A DNA stretch of 64,000 nucleotides from Pholis gunnellus. Taxonomy: Eukaryota > Chordata > Actinopteri > Perciformes > Pholidae. The translations under genes were made by a program, and so were the position numbers. Positions 1 to 10,379 of this stretch are shown here, piece by piece. The notes beneath the pieces were generated by a model. It saw nothing but the letters and a program-made list of their open reading frames with translations, did not search any database and was not told where the DNA came from. The stretch lies in assembly GCA_910591455.2 (NCBI GenBank), contig OU342818.1, forward strand, positions 18,935,321-18,999,320. Direction: 5' to 3'. How positions within the stretch are numbered: position 1 is the stretch's first letter; the number at the start of each line of letters is the position of its first letter.

Positions 1-1082
1 GGACATAAAAGGACTGTTTGCGAGGACGTGCGCCAGGCCATGGTAGTTCGCTTTGCAGGATCCGACTTGGTCGGGCCTGTGAGTGGAGTTGCACGTGGTC
101 TCTGCTCTCGAGATGCATACTATCGATAGTGTATTATAGATTGTAATTGTCATCATCAGTTTACAGTCGTCATTGTTTAATTAAATACTGTTTTGAATTT
201 GGACCGGATCGAGTTACTTTATGATGCGCCTGCGCAGAAAGAAGTAAACACAGCAGCGGCCTTGCGATTCCTCCACTAGCTTCAGCCTCAACAGACTCCA
301 GGGCTCACGACAGAGCAGATGAGTCACCTACTCAGCACCAGTGATGAAGGAGAGTTGCAGCACCATCATCTCTCAGGTAGAATAGCAGTTTTCACACACT
401 TTACTTTTTTTTTCTTCACTTTTTGTTGGGCTCACTCCTTCCCCTGAGGCTGATGTGAAACCACAGCCATTTTGGGAATCAGAAGAAAGTCTGAGTAGGG
501 TGCTCTGTGCCTCCACTCTGGGCCTCAGGATGCCTGTTATCATTCATCCTCGAGAGCCTCTTAGACAAGACTTTAGCTGACACTCACACAGTCTGCTGAA
601 AATCATCACAAATCCTGTACTGGCGGCAGCAGAGAAATTCCACCTTAAAGAGGATCAAAACTTCAACACTGATTGAATGCACTGGGCCTGCTCTCCACCG
701 CAAAACAGCTGATTCAGCATCTGCTGGGCTACCAAAAAGTGAGGTTTGCCAACAGGAAGAACAGTTGTCTATTTCTTCTTCATCTAACATTCAGCATTGG
801 TGAGTTAAAGTGTCATTTTGTCATCCTGCCTCTAAGTGCATCGTCCATGCTTTATTAGGTTTCTGCCCTGGACTGATCACTGGAAGTCACTTCACTTGTT
901 TTTTAATGTTAAATTAATCTGGTGGCTCATTTAAAACATGTTTTTGGTGTTGTATGCAGTGGTGCTGAACTTGTTCCCTTGCGGACCTACTGGTTCATTT
1001 GTTCTGCGCTCAGTTGTAACATTCCCATGGAACACTGCTCACAGGTCGAAAGTACTGGTGTACTGTACAGAAACAGGGACAA
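1..1082. other. Unassigned flank, possibly 5' part of the transposon at 1083
   Basis: No open frame here has a recognisable domain. The stretch may belong to the DNA transposon whose protein remnant starts at about 1083, but I see no terminal inverted repeat to mark its end. A T-rich run lies at 400-415. Confidence 0.35.
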
Positions 1083-2746
1083 ATGAAGCAGGTCTTGGCA
1101 CCAGACACATGTCAGTATTTTCCAACACTCAAAACTATCACATTTTTATTTGGTAATGACCAAATGCAAGATTTCTACTTTAAAAGCAAAAAAAGTAATG
1201 ACAACATGATGTGTGACTATGGTGATGGACATCAATTCTCAACTCATCCACTTTTCAAACTGTATCCAGAGTCCCTGCACATTCAGTTGTATTATGATGA
1301 TGTTGAGACAACAAATCCTCTGGGTTCTAAAACTAAAATCCATAAAATGGGTGCTGTTTACTTCACTCTACAGAATTTACCTCCAGAATGCAATTCATCC
1401 CTCGCTCATATTCACTTATGTGTTATTTAATTAATTCAATCGACAGGGAGATGTATGGGATTGGTACGATACTAGAGCCACTTCTTGAGGACATCAGAGT
1501 CCTTGAAATCTCTGGTATAGAAGTAGAAGTTAATGGACAAATTTGAAAGCTGTTTGGAACTCTTTGTATTTTGACAGCAGATAATTTGGCAGTGCATACA
1601 CTGTGCAGCTATGTAGAAAGCTTTTCTGCACACACATTTTGTCAGTTTTGTCTGATTGACAAGGAGGAAGTACAGTCAGTGTTTGATGGAGACCATGTTG
1701 TAAAAAGGACCAGAGAGAACTATGAGCAACATGTTCGGGTTTGTGATCCAAGCTCAACTGGTGTAAAAGGGAATTCATGTTTGAACAGTCTGCAATATTT
1801 TCATGTAACAGAAAATACATGTGTGGACATAATACATGATGTACTTGAGGGTGTGGCTCCTTTGGAGGTAAAGTTGTTGTTGCGTCACTTCATTTATGAC
1901 GAAAAGCTTTTCACGTTGGAGCAACTTAATCACAGAATTCGTGGTTTTGACTATGGTTACATGAATGACAAAAACAAACCAAATCTCTTGCAAGTTTTAC
2001 CCTTTTTAGTGGGGGATTTCATTGATCGGAAAGACCAGTTTTGGCATCTGTTCATTTTGTTGAAGGAAATCTGCAGCATTATTTTTGCACCTGTTGTCAG
2101 TGTTGGGCTTGCTGTGTTTCTTAAGCAGCTCATAGATCACCATACGCTTTACAAGATGTTGTTTGAACAGAATCTAATTCCTAAGCACCATTTTATGGTA
2201 CCCTATCCAAGAATGCTGTGTATGTTTGGACCTCTTTCTCGTTTGTGGTGTATGAGATCTGAGGTAAAGCATAATCCCTTAAAGAGGCAAAGCACATGTG
2301 GTATGCAATTTCAAAAATATTGCCAAAATACAACGTCGTCAATGCCTACCATGTGAACATTGGTTCTTTAATTAAAGAAAGCTGATCTTATACTCGAGGG
2401 ACTTAAGTCAGCCATGCACGAAGATTTCACAATTGGTAGCATCATTTATGTTCCACATTCACTGACTGTAAATGGCCAGACATACAGGACTGGATCTGCG
2501 CTGCCACTAAAAACACAGTATCATGGGGAGCACTTATGTTCTACCCCAGGAGGAGAAGTTAGCACTCTTATTAGAGGGCTTGAAGGTCAGTGCTTTGATG
2601 AGCATTTCTATGCATATGTTGTGCAACAAACTAAAGATTTTGAAATGATAAATTTGGATAATGTTGCAGATGTTCGACCTCTTGATATTATGTCAAATTT
2701 TAGCAATGACAAGCTCTATCTCAATCCGAGGTACAAGATTGTGTAG
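1083..2746 (+). pseudogene. Broken transposon-derived protein (possibly EnSpm/CACTA-like)
   Basis: Three open segments read in order like one protein family common in fish and cnidarian genomes. 1083-1430 carries LFKLYPESLHIQLYYDDVE and NPLGSKTKIHKMGAVYF. 1571-2356 carries TADNLAVHTLCSYVESFSAH, a CxxC (FCQFC), FHVTENTCVDIIHDVLEGV and a Leu/Ile-rich region. 2414-2746 is a C-terminal piece. Frameshifts and stops separate them (around 1430-1570 and 2357-2400), so this is a dead copy. The family hallmark is the VTEN...DxxHDxLEG block. Assignment to EnSpm/CACTA is from memory of similar proteins and is uncertain. I found no flanking inverted repeats or target duplication. Confidence 0.6.
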
Positions 2747-3004
2747 GTTTGGTTCTGATACTGTCATGTTCAGTAATAACATTTAATTATTTTTTTGACT
2801 TGTATATGTTGTATTACAAATGCATGTAAAGCCTGTTTTGTTTGAAAAAAAGTATTTTAAAAAGTTGACAATTTTAAATGATAGATTAAATAAAGGCTTA
2901 TGATAGTATCCTTGCTTTTCATGATTATTGAAAGAAAAATATTCATTACAGTCACCTGGTACTTCCATTACACATTGGTGACACAATGTGCATCCCTTCT
3001 TAGA
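2747..3004. other. AT-rich gap without recognisable content
   Basis: No gene, domain or repeat family recognised. This may be the 3' non-coding tail of the preceding transposon. Confidence 0.4.
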
Positions 3005-3188
3005 GTGTACATTTACTGAAGTACTGCAAGTATAATTTTAAAGTACTTGTGTATTTCCATTTTATGATACTTCTACTCAATTCAGAATTAAATATTGCAC
3101 TCTTTATTCAACTACATTGTTATTACTAGTTACTTTTCAGATTAAGATTTCACACAAGAAACATTCAATCAGTCAAAAGAAACTATAC

Positions 3189-3576
3189 TGTCACAGTTCA
3201 GCTCCACACCCTCCTCACTCAACCTGTCAGCCACTCCCTCCTCATCAGTCTAACTCCCTTCACCTGTTCACTCACCGGCCTCTGATCACTAATCAAGCCA
3301 CTATATAGACTCCTGCCGCTCAAACTCTCATTGCCAGATTGTTCTTTGCTATTCAATGCCAGACTTTCCAGCGCTTTATCCCGGACTGATTTCCTGTTGT
3401 CGACCCGTCTCGCCTGACTCCCGGTAAACTCACCAGCCTTTTGTTCCTGACTTGGAATCATTCTGCCTGCTGTTTCTGCTGCTCTGACAGAGACTTTGCT
3501 GTATCACTCTGTACCTGTTGCATTTACATAAAAAAACCAACGGTTCCTGAAATCCTGTGTGCTGCAATTTGGTCCA
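3189..3576 (+). mobile_element. Probable solo LTR, + orientation (Gypsy-type)
   Basis: Begins TGTCACAG and appears to end GGTCCA, flanked by TATAC (3184-3188) and TACAC (3577-3581), a 5-bp duplication with one mismatch. Its body (CACTCCCTCCTCATCAG, CTCCCTTCACCTGTTCACTC, CTCTGATCACTAATCAAGCC, CTATATAGACTCCTGCC) matches the solo LTR at 3686-4107 read on the other strand, so both belong to one LTR family. CTATATAG may be its promoter TATA box. No internal retroelement genes are present. Confidence 0.6.
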
Positions 3577-3685
3577 TACACAATCGGTTACATGTACTGC
3601 ACAGTTTTACTTTTGATACTTTAAGTACATTTAGCTGTTAATACTTCTGTACTTTCACTTCAGTAGGTTTTTAATGCAGAAATTG

Positions 3686-4107
3686 TGTCACGGGGCATGG
3701 TGGAGGACTCAAACGCAGACCAGGCAGAGTAGAGTGAAGCAGGAATTTTAATCAATGATGATATCGGAACAGGAGACGTACAGAAATACAACAGGGAATC
3801 CACGGACGAGACAAGAGACGAGGAGGAGAAATCCAGCAGGACTGAAACCGGGAAGGCAGACAGGGAACCCAGGAACAGGACAAGCTGAACAGGCGGGTAG
3901 ACATTACAAGGATCTGGCCAGGAGTGACTGAGGGGCAGGAGTTTAAGTAGAGGGAAGAACAGGTGAGAGGAGTTGTGCTGATGAGGGGGAAGTGCTTGAT
4001 TAATGATCAGAGGCAGGTGAAGGGAATTAGGCTGAGGGAGTGACTGACAGGTAGAGTGGAGTAACATAAAGACACACAGAACACAGAGGCAAAGCCTAAT
4101 CGTGACA
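3686..4107 (-). mobile_element. Solo LTR with perfect 5-bp target duplication
   Basis: On the minus strand the element begins TGTCACGATTAGG and ends CATGCCCCGTGACA, the TG...CA ends of an LTR. It is flanked on both sides by AATTG (3681-3685 and 4108-4112). 422 bp with no coding region is expected after recombination between two LTRs. ATTAAA near its 3' part could be the polyadenylation signal. The minus-strand open frame across it is not a gene. Confidence 0.8.
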
Positions 4108-4261
4108 AATTGTACTTGTTATGGAATCATTTATCATTGTTTTATTCCTTAAGTAAAGGGTCTGAGCACCTCTTCCACCACTGACTAACTTTTTATTGGA
4201 AAGAACAATTTAATGGATTAAATATATGTTTAATATTAGAAAGAATATGCTGTATGTTGTG

Positions 4262-5296
4262 CAGTGGTGGGCCGTCAGGGCCAGCAAAGCCTTCTCTGCT
4301 GGCCTAAACAGAATCACAAAGTTATTTTATAGTTTTTCATAAAAACACTTTTTTTAATGTTTTTTTGTTACATTACATTACAGTCATTTAGCAGACGCTT
4401 TTATCCAAAGCGACTTACAATAAGCATATTCAAGAGGACTACTAGTCACCAGAAGTCATAAGTACATCTCCTTTCCCACAAAAGCATCTAAGAGCATAAC
4501 CCAGAGCCAAAGCACAGTACAGTGCAGAAACAAACGAAAACAAGTGCAACAAAAGTACGAATACAATAAGTGCTAAGTGGAAGGCTCTGGGTAGCACTTC
4601 CTGAAGAGGTGAGTTTTCAACCTGCGCCGAACGATGGGCAGCGACTCTGCTGGTGGGAAGTTCTTTCCACCACTGTGGGGCCAGGACAGAAAAAAGCCGT
4701 GACCGGGTCGATCGGCCGCAGGGACCCCTGAGCGACGGGGCAACCAATCGCCCCAAAGTAGCAGAGCAAAGTGGTCGGGCGGGGGTGTAGGGCTTGACCA
4801 TGGCCTGGAGATAGGAAGGAGCTGTTCCTTTCACTGCCCTGTAGGCTAGCACCAGAGTCTTAAACTGGATGTGAGCTCTTACAGGGAGCCAGTGTAGAGA
4901 ACGGAGAAGGGAAGTTGTGTCGGAGAACTTGGGGAGATTAAACACCAGGCGAGCTGCAGCTTTCTGGACAAGCTCCAGAGGTCTGATGGCCGACGCCGGG
5001 CCTCCGGTGTTCAGAGGTCACACAGCCCGTTGTCTCTTACGTGAGCGCAGTCCACCGAAAACATTATATTTCCCACAATTTAAGCTTCTGCATTTTCCAA
5101 ATGCACTACTATTATTCAAACGTATTGTTCGGTTCGTAAGCCTCGTACCGAACGGTTTAATATGAATAAGTGTATTGTTACACCCCAAGAAACAAATGAC
5201 CGTGGCTGTAGCGTCATAATGAGGTTATTAGGAGGTGGTTCAACTGTAGTAGGACAGCACAGAAGGCCCAGGTATAAAGTGCACGGCCCGCCACTG
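4262..5296. mobile_element. hAT-like repeat with CAGTGGYGGGCCGT ends, filled by a LINE and another repeat
   Basis: Left end CAGTGGTGGGCCGT, right end ACGGCCCGCCACTG: inverted terminal repeats. The left part (GCCTTCTCTGCTGGCCTAAA) recurs at 7266; the right part (GTCATAATGAGGTTATTAGG) recurs inverted at 26569-26660. Nested within are the LINE tail at 4370-5020 and, at about 5100-5185, a fragment with TTGTTCGGTTCGTAA and CGTACCGAACGGTT, related to the right end of the element at 47949-48842. Flanking 8-mers ATGTTGTG and GTGTCAGG do not match, so no target duplication is claimed. Confidence 0.65.
4370..5020 (-). pseudogene. 3' end of an L2-type LINE (reverse transcriptase C-terminal region)
   Basis: On the minus strand QKAAARLVFNLPKF, SLHWLPVRAHIQFKTLVLAY, APSYLQAMVKPYTP and LFSVLAPQWWKELP form the standard segment downstream of the reverse transcriptase in L2/Rex1-type LINEs. 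The frame runs to 4442. Then comes the well-known fish 3' tail (AAGTCGCTTTGGATAAAAGC and GTCTGCTAAATGA), ending in TGTAA repeats at 4369-4383. The 5' side is truncated at about 5020, as usual for target-primed insertion. It lies inside the hAT-like repeat. Confidence 0.8.
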
Positions 5297-6120
5297 GTGT
5301 CAGGTTGCAACGCCATGTACATTACATGTACCGTGACAGCAGCACAAGGTTACCTGACCTTCTCATGGCTCATGGACTGCATGTCCAGCACTAATTCATT
5401 CGTATAAACGTTAACGTTAACTGACGAGAAGCTGCCCTTGTGAAAATAACCCCCCCCACACACACACACACATCTTTTCTCCGTTGAGTGAAAACATCTG
5501 TTAATTTAGTCCCAATTCTTTCCTTCAACCGCTTCTCATATAGATTGATTTTATTGGGCTGTAAATTTTATGGCAGCCTACATATAAAGCTCAGGAGAAC
5601 TGTGAAATAAAACTGCTCTTGCCAAACACAGTCAAAATGATCTTAAAAACTAATTAAATATAAGTATTTTGGGTGTGTGTGTGTGTGTGTGTTAGTTCAG
5701 AGTTTTCAGGCCTTAATAATTTTCCATAATTAGATTCATAAATTGTTATGCCTCCTTTTAATATACATATATATTTTTACAGCTTACCCTCGGATTCAAC
5801 ATTTTCAGAAGAATGCGTATTTACTTTCTTGCCGAGAATTGATGAGAAGATTGATGTCACTCTCATGTCTGTATGTTAAATACAAAGCTACAGAATGCAG
5901 CTAATTAGGAGCTATTACTAAGCTATGCGCAGTGACTTCCTTCCATGTACGCAACTCCTCATTAAACCACAACTTATTTATGCACAGATCAAACAAACAA
6001 ATGTTTTAGTGGTGCTCATCTTTGGAATGAGACAAGCTAACGGTTTCCCTAACTATGGTAAGCTGGCTCCAGCCTTATATTTAGCAATCAAGCAATTTTC
6101 CTAAAATAATTCAACTTATT
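5297..6120. other. Gap without gene; short CA and GT tracts
   Basis: (CA)n at about 5456-5472 and (GT)n at about 5673-5692. No gene or repeat family otherwise recognised. Confidence 0.5.
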
Positions 6121-6200
6121 AATAATAACTTTATTTGTATAGCACCGTTAATATATAAAATGCAGCTCAAAGTGCTTTACAGTATTGTATAAAAAAAACC
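6121..6200 (+). repeat. Fish interspersed-repeat end (AACTTTATTTGTATAGCACC)
   Basis: TAATAATAACTTTATTTGTA followed by TAGCACC and CAGCTCAAAGTGCTTTACA is a block seen throughout fish genomes, usually as a retroelement 3' end. The parent family cannot be named from this piece. Confidence 0.55.
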
Positions 6201-6828
6201 TGAAGTAAAACAAAAGAAGAATAGAATAAACTATCCAATAAAAAGCCAGAGAAATAAAACTAGTAAATATGTTAGTGTAAAAAGATTAACACTTTGGCTA
6301 CTACTTTATCTACCTGTCTGAATAAGTAGGTCTATTGATGTGTTTAGTAGCTAAAAGCATTAACTTTAGCTACTTAAAATACCAGCATCAGGAGGAGTAG
6401 TAGGTTCTCTTTTTCTAGTCTTTGTTGAAAGTCTGGCATATGCCCGAAACACTTCATTTATTTTTTGAAGCTTTTTTTTTTTTTTTTTGCTCCATTACAT
6501 CAAAACAAATAGGAAATCCTGTCGGTTACTTGAAACTGTTCATTGAAGTGTCCTGAGTTATCAAAGTGTCAGAGGCATCCTTTAATTCTCTCTGAATAAA
6601 CAATTGATGTACAAAGGAAAACAATAAAGCAAAGGTTGTGTTTCCAGAGACATGTCGTGAAAAAAAATGAAATATCTCGATTACCTTGTTTGTACACATG
6701 TCAAAGATCGGATTTGCTTGTCATTTTTTTTTCCTGAGAGCTTTGTACCAATATCCTTTTTTGCTTAATATTGAGTTCAACTTTCTGGAGAGACGTGTAC
6801 AGACGGTCTGTTACAGACACAAGTTTTG

Positions 6829-6865
6829 GCTTCAATGCCTTCATGACTGATGAAGGCATTGAAGC
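6829..6865. repeat. Perfect 16-bp inverted repeat with 5-base loop
   Basis: GCTTCAATGCCTTCAT (6829-6844), GACTG loop, then ATGAAGGCATTGAAGC (6850-6865): every stem base pairs. It is too short for a normal microRNA precursor. The surrounding 6200-7260 holds no recognisable gene. Confidence 0.8.
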
Positions 6866-7259
6866 ACAGCAGGGGACTGTCAAACATGGCACTCACATAG
6901 CACAGCTGGCATGACTAGCTAGTCTTTGACAGCTGCGGTCGCAGATCTGCACACAGATCCAAGAGCTCGCTCAAAGCCGGCTTCAATGACAAGCAAGTTG
7001 GCCAGGCAGCTGAACGATAGGAGGTCAAAAGCTCTTTGTTTTTCTGGCGGATACTACCAAAACATTTACTACACTTGGGCTTGAGAACATAAAAATTGTG
7101 CCCAGTGATCCGTTTCGTGGGATACAACTAAGTAGTAATTGGAATATGTTCCGCTGATTAATGAGCTAACAACTTCCCTCTAGTAGTGGCCAGCAATCAT
7201 AGTGTGGGTGGGCTCAAAGACCATCGGGGGAGCCTAGTCAGTCCACTACCAGCATCAGT

Positions 7260-7775
7260 GGTTGACAAAGCCTTCTCTGCTGGCCTAAACAGAATCACAA
7301 AGTTAGAGCTATTTTATAATTTAAACATTTTTCATAAATACACTTATTTTTCCCATTATCTTGTTTTCTCATTGCACAGCTACTGTCTTCCTCAGTTGCT
7401 CTGCTTCAAGCCTGCAGCGCTGCTTCCAGTGCAGCTTGTTTTAAGGAGAGCTTTTATCCAATCAGATTTCACCTCTATTTCTCTAGGTAAGAAGAGAGGC
7501 CCGCTAGGAAGCCTTTGCAGTTTAAGTAAATGGAGACGATATTGTTGATTGTCATAGTCTTCAACCAATCAGATCTTTAGTTTGACATGTTTGATGTATT
7601 CTTTGACGTGCCAGAGCTGTCTAGGTGGCCTACAAGTATGTCAGCATTAACGTGTGCCGTGATTGGTCAGTGGGCAAGCGTCACTGTTGTGAAGCTGAAG
7701 CTAGCTAGCAGAACTTAGTAGTATTAGTAGTAAGAGTTCAAGTTGAAAGATATGTAAGAAGTTATGACATAGACA
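7260..7775 (-). mobile_element. Copy of the GGGCCGT hAT-like repeat family
   Basis: Shares GCCTTCTCTGCTGGCCTAAA with the copy at 4262, GTCTTCAACCAATCAGATCT (inverted) with the copies at 12932 and 26569, and AGAGTTCAAGTTGAAAGATA (inverted, diverged) with 12960-12985. Terminal repeats are not preserved. The 120-codon open frame from 7186 is not a gene. Confidence 0.65.
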
Positions 7776-7916
7776 TTACATTTTTAGCGTTTTGCTCAGG
7801 CAACGCCTTTCTGGAGAAGGACATTTCCAAAAAAGTAAGAAAGGGTTGGCCACCCCGACTCAGCCAGGAAGAGGATTTGTGGCTGACAGCATCGGAGAAG
7901 CATTGCACATTTTATG

Positions 7917-7917
7917 G

Positions 7918-7955
<38 letters not shown>
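7917..7955. repeat. (TA)n microsatellite
   Basis: About 18 uninterrupted TA units. They abut the Penelope-like remnant that starts directly after and create two spurious YIYIYI open frames. Confidence 0.95.
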
Positions 7956-7957
<2 letters not shown>

Positions 7958-8450
7958 TTCCATCCGAAGCACACTTATGCAGTCACGTCACAACTGTTGA
8001 AATTCCAGAGAATCTGCACCAAACAGGATGATTTTAATTCTGCTGTCAAGGTGCCATTCCTAGCTTTGGCAAGCAGAGGGTAGTCTAGGACCATCCTTAG
8101 AAAATGTCAGGAATGAATGACATATCAACAGACCAGATGTATAGTCGTGACCTCTGACCTCCCCTTTGTAACTATTCCCCATCTGTCTGTGATTAGAAGG
8201 AACTTTCACAATCATACTACAGGTACCTCAGTACTACAGGACCATAGTATCATTGCAGCGTACAGGAGAAATAACAATGTACAAGATCTCCTGGTGAAAG
8301 CTAAATTAAACTTACCAACCCTAAATTCAGAGGACCGGGTGAATATTTTCAACACCGCAACTTAGTAATCAATACATGAAGGAGGTCTTCCAGACCATGA
8401 CGTGGCAGTCCTAAATCTGAAAACTGCATATATTTGATTACATGAAAATA
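7955..8450 (+). pseudogene. Penelope-like retroelement remnant (region after the reverse transcriptase)
   Basis: Reading across two frames gives FHPKHTYAVTSQLLKFQRIC, DDFNSAVKVPFLALASRG, then IPHLSVIRRNFHNH and IIAAYRRNNNVQDLLVKAKL. These are the ordered landmarks downstream of the polymerase core in fish Penelope-like retroelements (FHP..TF, SQL.RF.RIC, RGYS, AYRR..N..DLLV). A stop at RG/TAG and a frame change break it. The part is C-terminal to that kept in the larger copy at 10380-12690, yet lies upstream of it, so they are two separate insertions. Confidence 0.6.
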
Positions 8451-9634
8451 ATGTGGCTTGCAACATGTGGGTGAAACCAGCGACACAATTTCAATTTGAT
8501 TTACCCAACATAGGAGTTTTACTTTACTTTAATTATCTCTTAGTTTCCTTTATTCCTTCTCCTATTATTTATCTCTTAGACACTTTATGTATTATATTTG
8601 TATCTCTAGTTTTACTTTTCTTATCCTTGGGATTATTTTATGGTCCTTTTTAAAAAACAATATATATTTTATTTATCTCTTTTTTTTAATTATTAATTCT
8701 TTAACCTTTTTAAATGTGCCTAAACCCTGACCTCAACCACTAATTTTAAGAGTAAACCAGTTTTTTTTTCATTTTATTATAAAAAATAGTTTTAACCTAT
8801 TGAGCCCTAACCCTATTTTTTTAGGCCTCTGCTCGAACGTTGCATACTCGTACTAAAAAGTGTATTTCTGCAACTACAAGGTCTATTTTAATAATTTTGA
8901 TGTTATAATAAACACTTGTGAGATGTGTTCAGATGTGTAAATATCAGTGTATATGTTACTGGTTAAGACTAAATGAAGATGGCACACAGCTCAAATTGAA
9001 AAGTTTCAGGTTCGCCTGGAAAAAAAAAAAGCAGTGAAAGCATGATTATCTCTTTTGAATGATGCAGCTGAAAGTTTAAACCGCTCCCAAATCATAGCAC
9101 TACATGTGAACAGTCTCTCTGCAAAGTTTGACTTTGATAAAGTGAAGCAGAACAAAATTAGAGGTTTTAGTACAGAGAGGTCAGGCGAGGTCACCAAAAG
9201 GGTTATTTTGGAACCATCTGTTCCATTTTAATTTTCTTTACTATATAACTATATATTTCACTTGTTTTATCACTAATAGTGTTCAATACATCCAAATACA
9301 GCAGTTTGGCTTTATTTTGAGAGCCTGAATCCTCTGAGCCCTCTGTGTGTGTCTCTGTCATCATGGAGTTTGGCTGACTCCAGTTCCTCTGTGTCTTCGC
9401 GGACCTGTAGGTCAGCAGCCCATTGATCGAATGAAGTGATTGACACCACTTTCAACGCATTAGTCTAGAGAATTGAGCCAACCCCACGTGAAAAAGATTG
9501 AAAGCACTGTCAGCCAGTCAGGATCCAAAACGCGCCGTCCCTCGTGAAGCGTAGAACAGATATTTGAAAAAAGAAACAGGATTTTATGCTTTGTCTTCAT
9601 GAAAACGGCAAAAGGTTATTGCTTTTATTTTTTT
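8451..9634. other. AT-rich gap without gene
   Basis: Pyrimidine-rich and T-rich at 8520-8700. No coding region or repeat family recognised. Confidence 0.5.
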
Positions 9635-10260
9635 AATCCAAAATGCTGCCGCCAGATTACTCACCAGGACAAATTGACGCTCTCACATCACCCCCGTACT
9701 CAGATCTCTTCACTGGCTCCCTGTAGCATTTAGAATACACTCTAAAATTCTCACTTACAGAGCACTACACGGTTAGACTCCTACATATGCAGCTGATCTA
9801 CTTCACCCTTATTCACCCGCCCGCGATCTCAGGTCAAACCTTTTAGGTCTTCTGTCGGTCCGACGCACTCGCATTAAGACCCGTGGTGACCGAGCTTTTG
9901 AGGCAGTAGCACCAAGGCTGTGGAATGCTCTGCCTGCATAAGCTTTGCAGACTCTGTGAACGCATTCAGAAATCAGCTCAAGACACATCTGTTTAGACTG
10001 GCGTTTGACTAGAAAATTCATGTCCTAGGGCTGCGTTTAAACCATGTTTTAATTTAGTTCTTTCTGTGTGTATGTACATTATTGGCCCTTATATGGTCAC
10101 ATTGTGGTTTTTTTATGTCTCTAAAACTCTTACCTACTTAAACCTTTTTTACTTCCTCTACAGACCTTAAGTTTCTTAAATAGTTTTCTTTCTTTCTTCT
10201 CTCCAGTGGCTTAACACGCCTTTTTAATTTTGTTGCTGGATGTTTCACTCCGGCTCCGTG
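9635..10260 (+). pseudogene. L2/Rex1-type LINE 3' fragment
   Basis: Around 9638-10015 the + strand reads IQNAAARLLTRT, then a stop, RSLHWLPVAFRIHSKIL, YAADLLHPYSPARDLRSN, RRTRIKTRGDRAFEAVAPRL and WNALPA. This is the segment following the reverse transcriptase in L2/Rex1-like LINEs, with several frame breaks. Sequence to about 10260 looks like its 3' untranslated region. It is a different copy from that at 4370-5020, in the opposite orientation and less alike. Confidence 0.75.
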
Positions 10261-10379
10261 TTGGAGGCAGAAAAGATTCAAACTTCTCTGTGGAAAGCAT
10301 CTATAATTCAGCTGGGACTAACACCAAGACCTACTTCAAAATACTCCGAGCTATCCATCACTCATAACTTCACAACAAC

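Larger units (their letters stand above)
3005..4183. repeat. Fish interspersed repeat (AGTACTTxTACT type), interrupted by two solo LTRs
   Basis: The parts at 3005-3180, 3582-3680 and 4113-4183 are AGTACTT-rich and match a repeat very common in fish. It ends CCTCTTCCACCACTG at 4183, the complement of a CAGTGGTGGAAG terminus typical of hAT-type ends. A second, diverged copy starting CAGTGGTGTAATGTAACTAA lies at 51771. The two LTRs inside account for most of its length, so it is the oldest layer here. Confidence 0.6.

Noticed and set aside
4442..4945. 167-codon minus frame as a host gene
   Set aside because: Its sequence is the standard C-terminal part of an L2-type LINE, and its 3' side ends in the LINE tail.
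7186..7548. 120-codon + frame near the first repeat family
   Set aside because: Covers a hAT-like repeat copy whose sisters do not keep the frame open.
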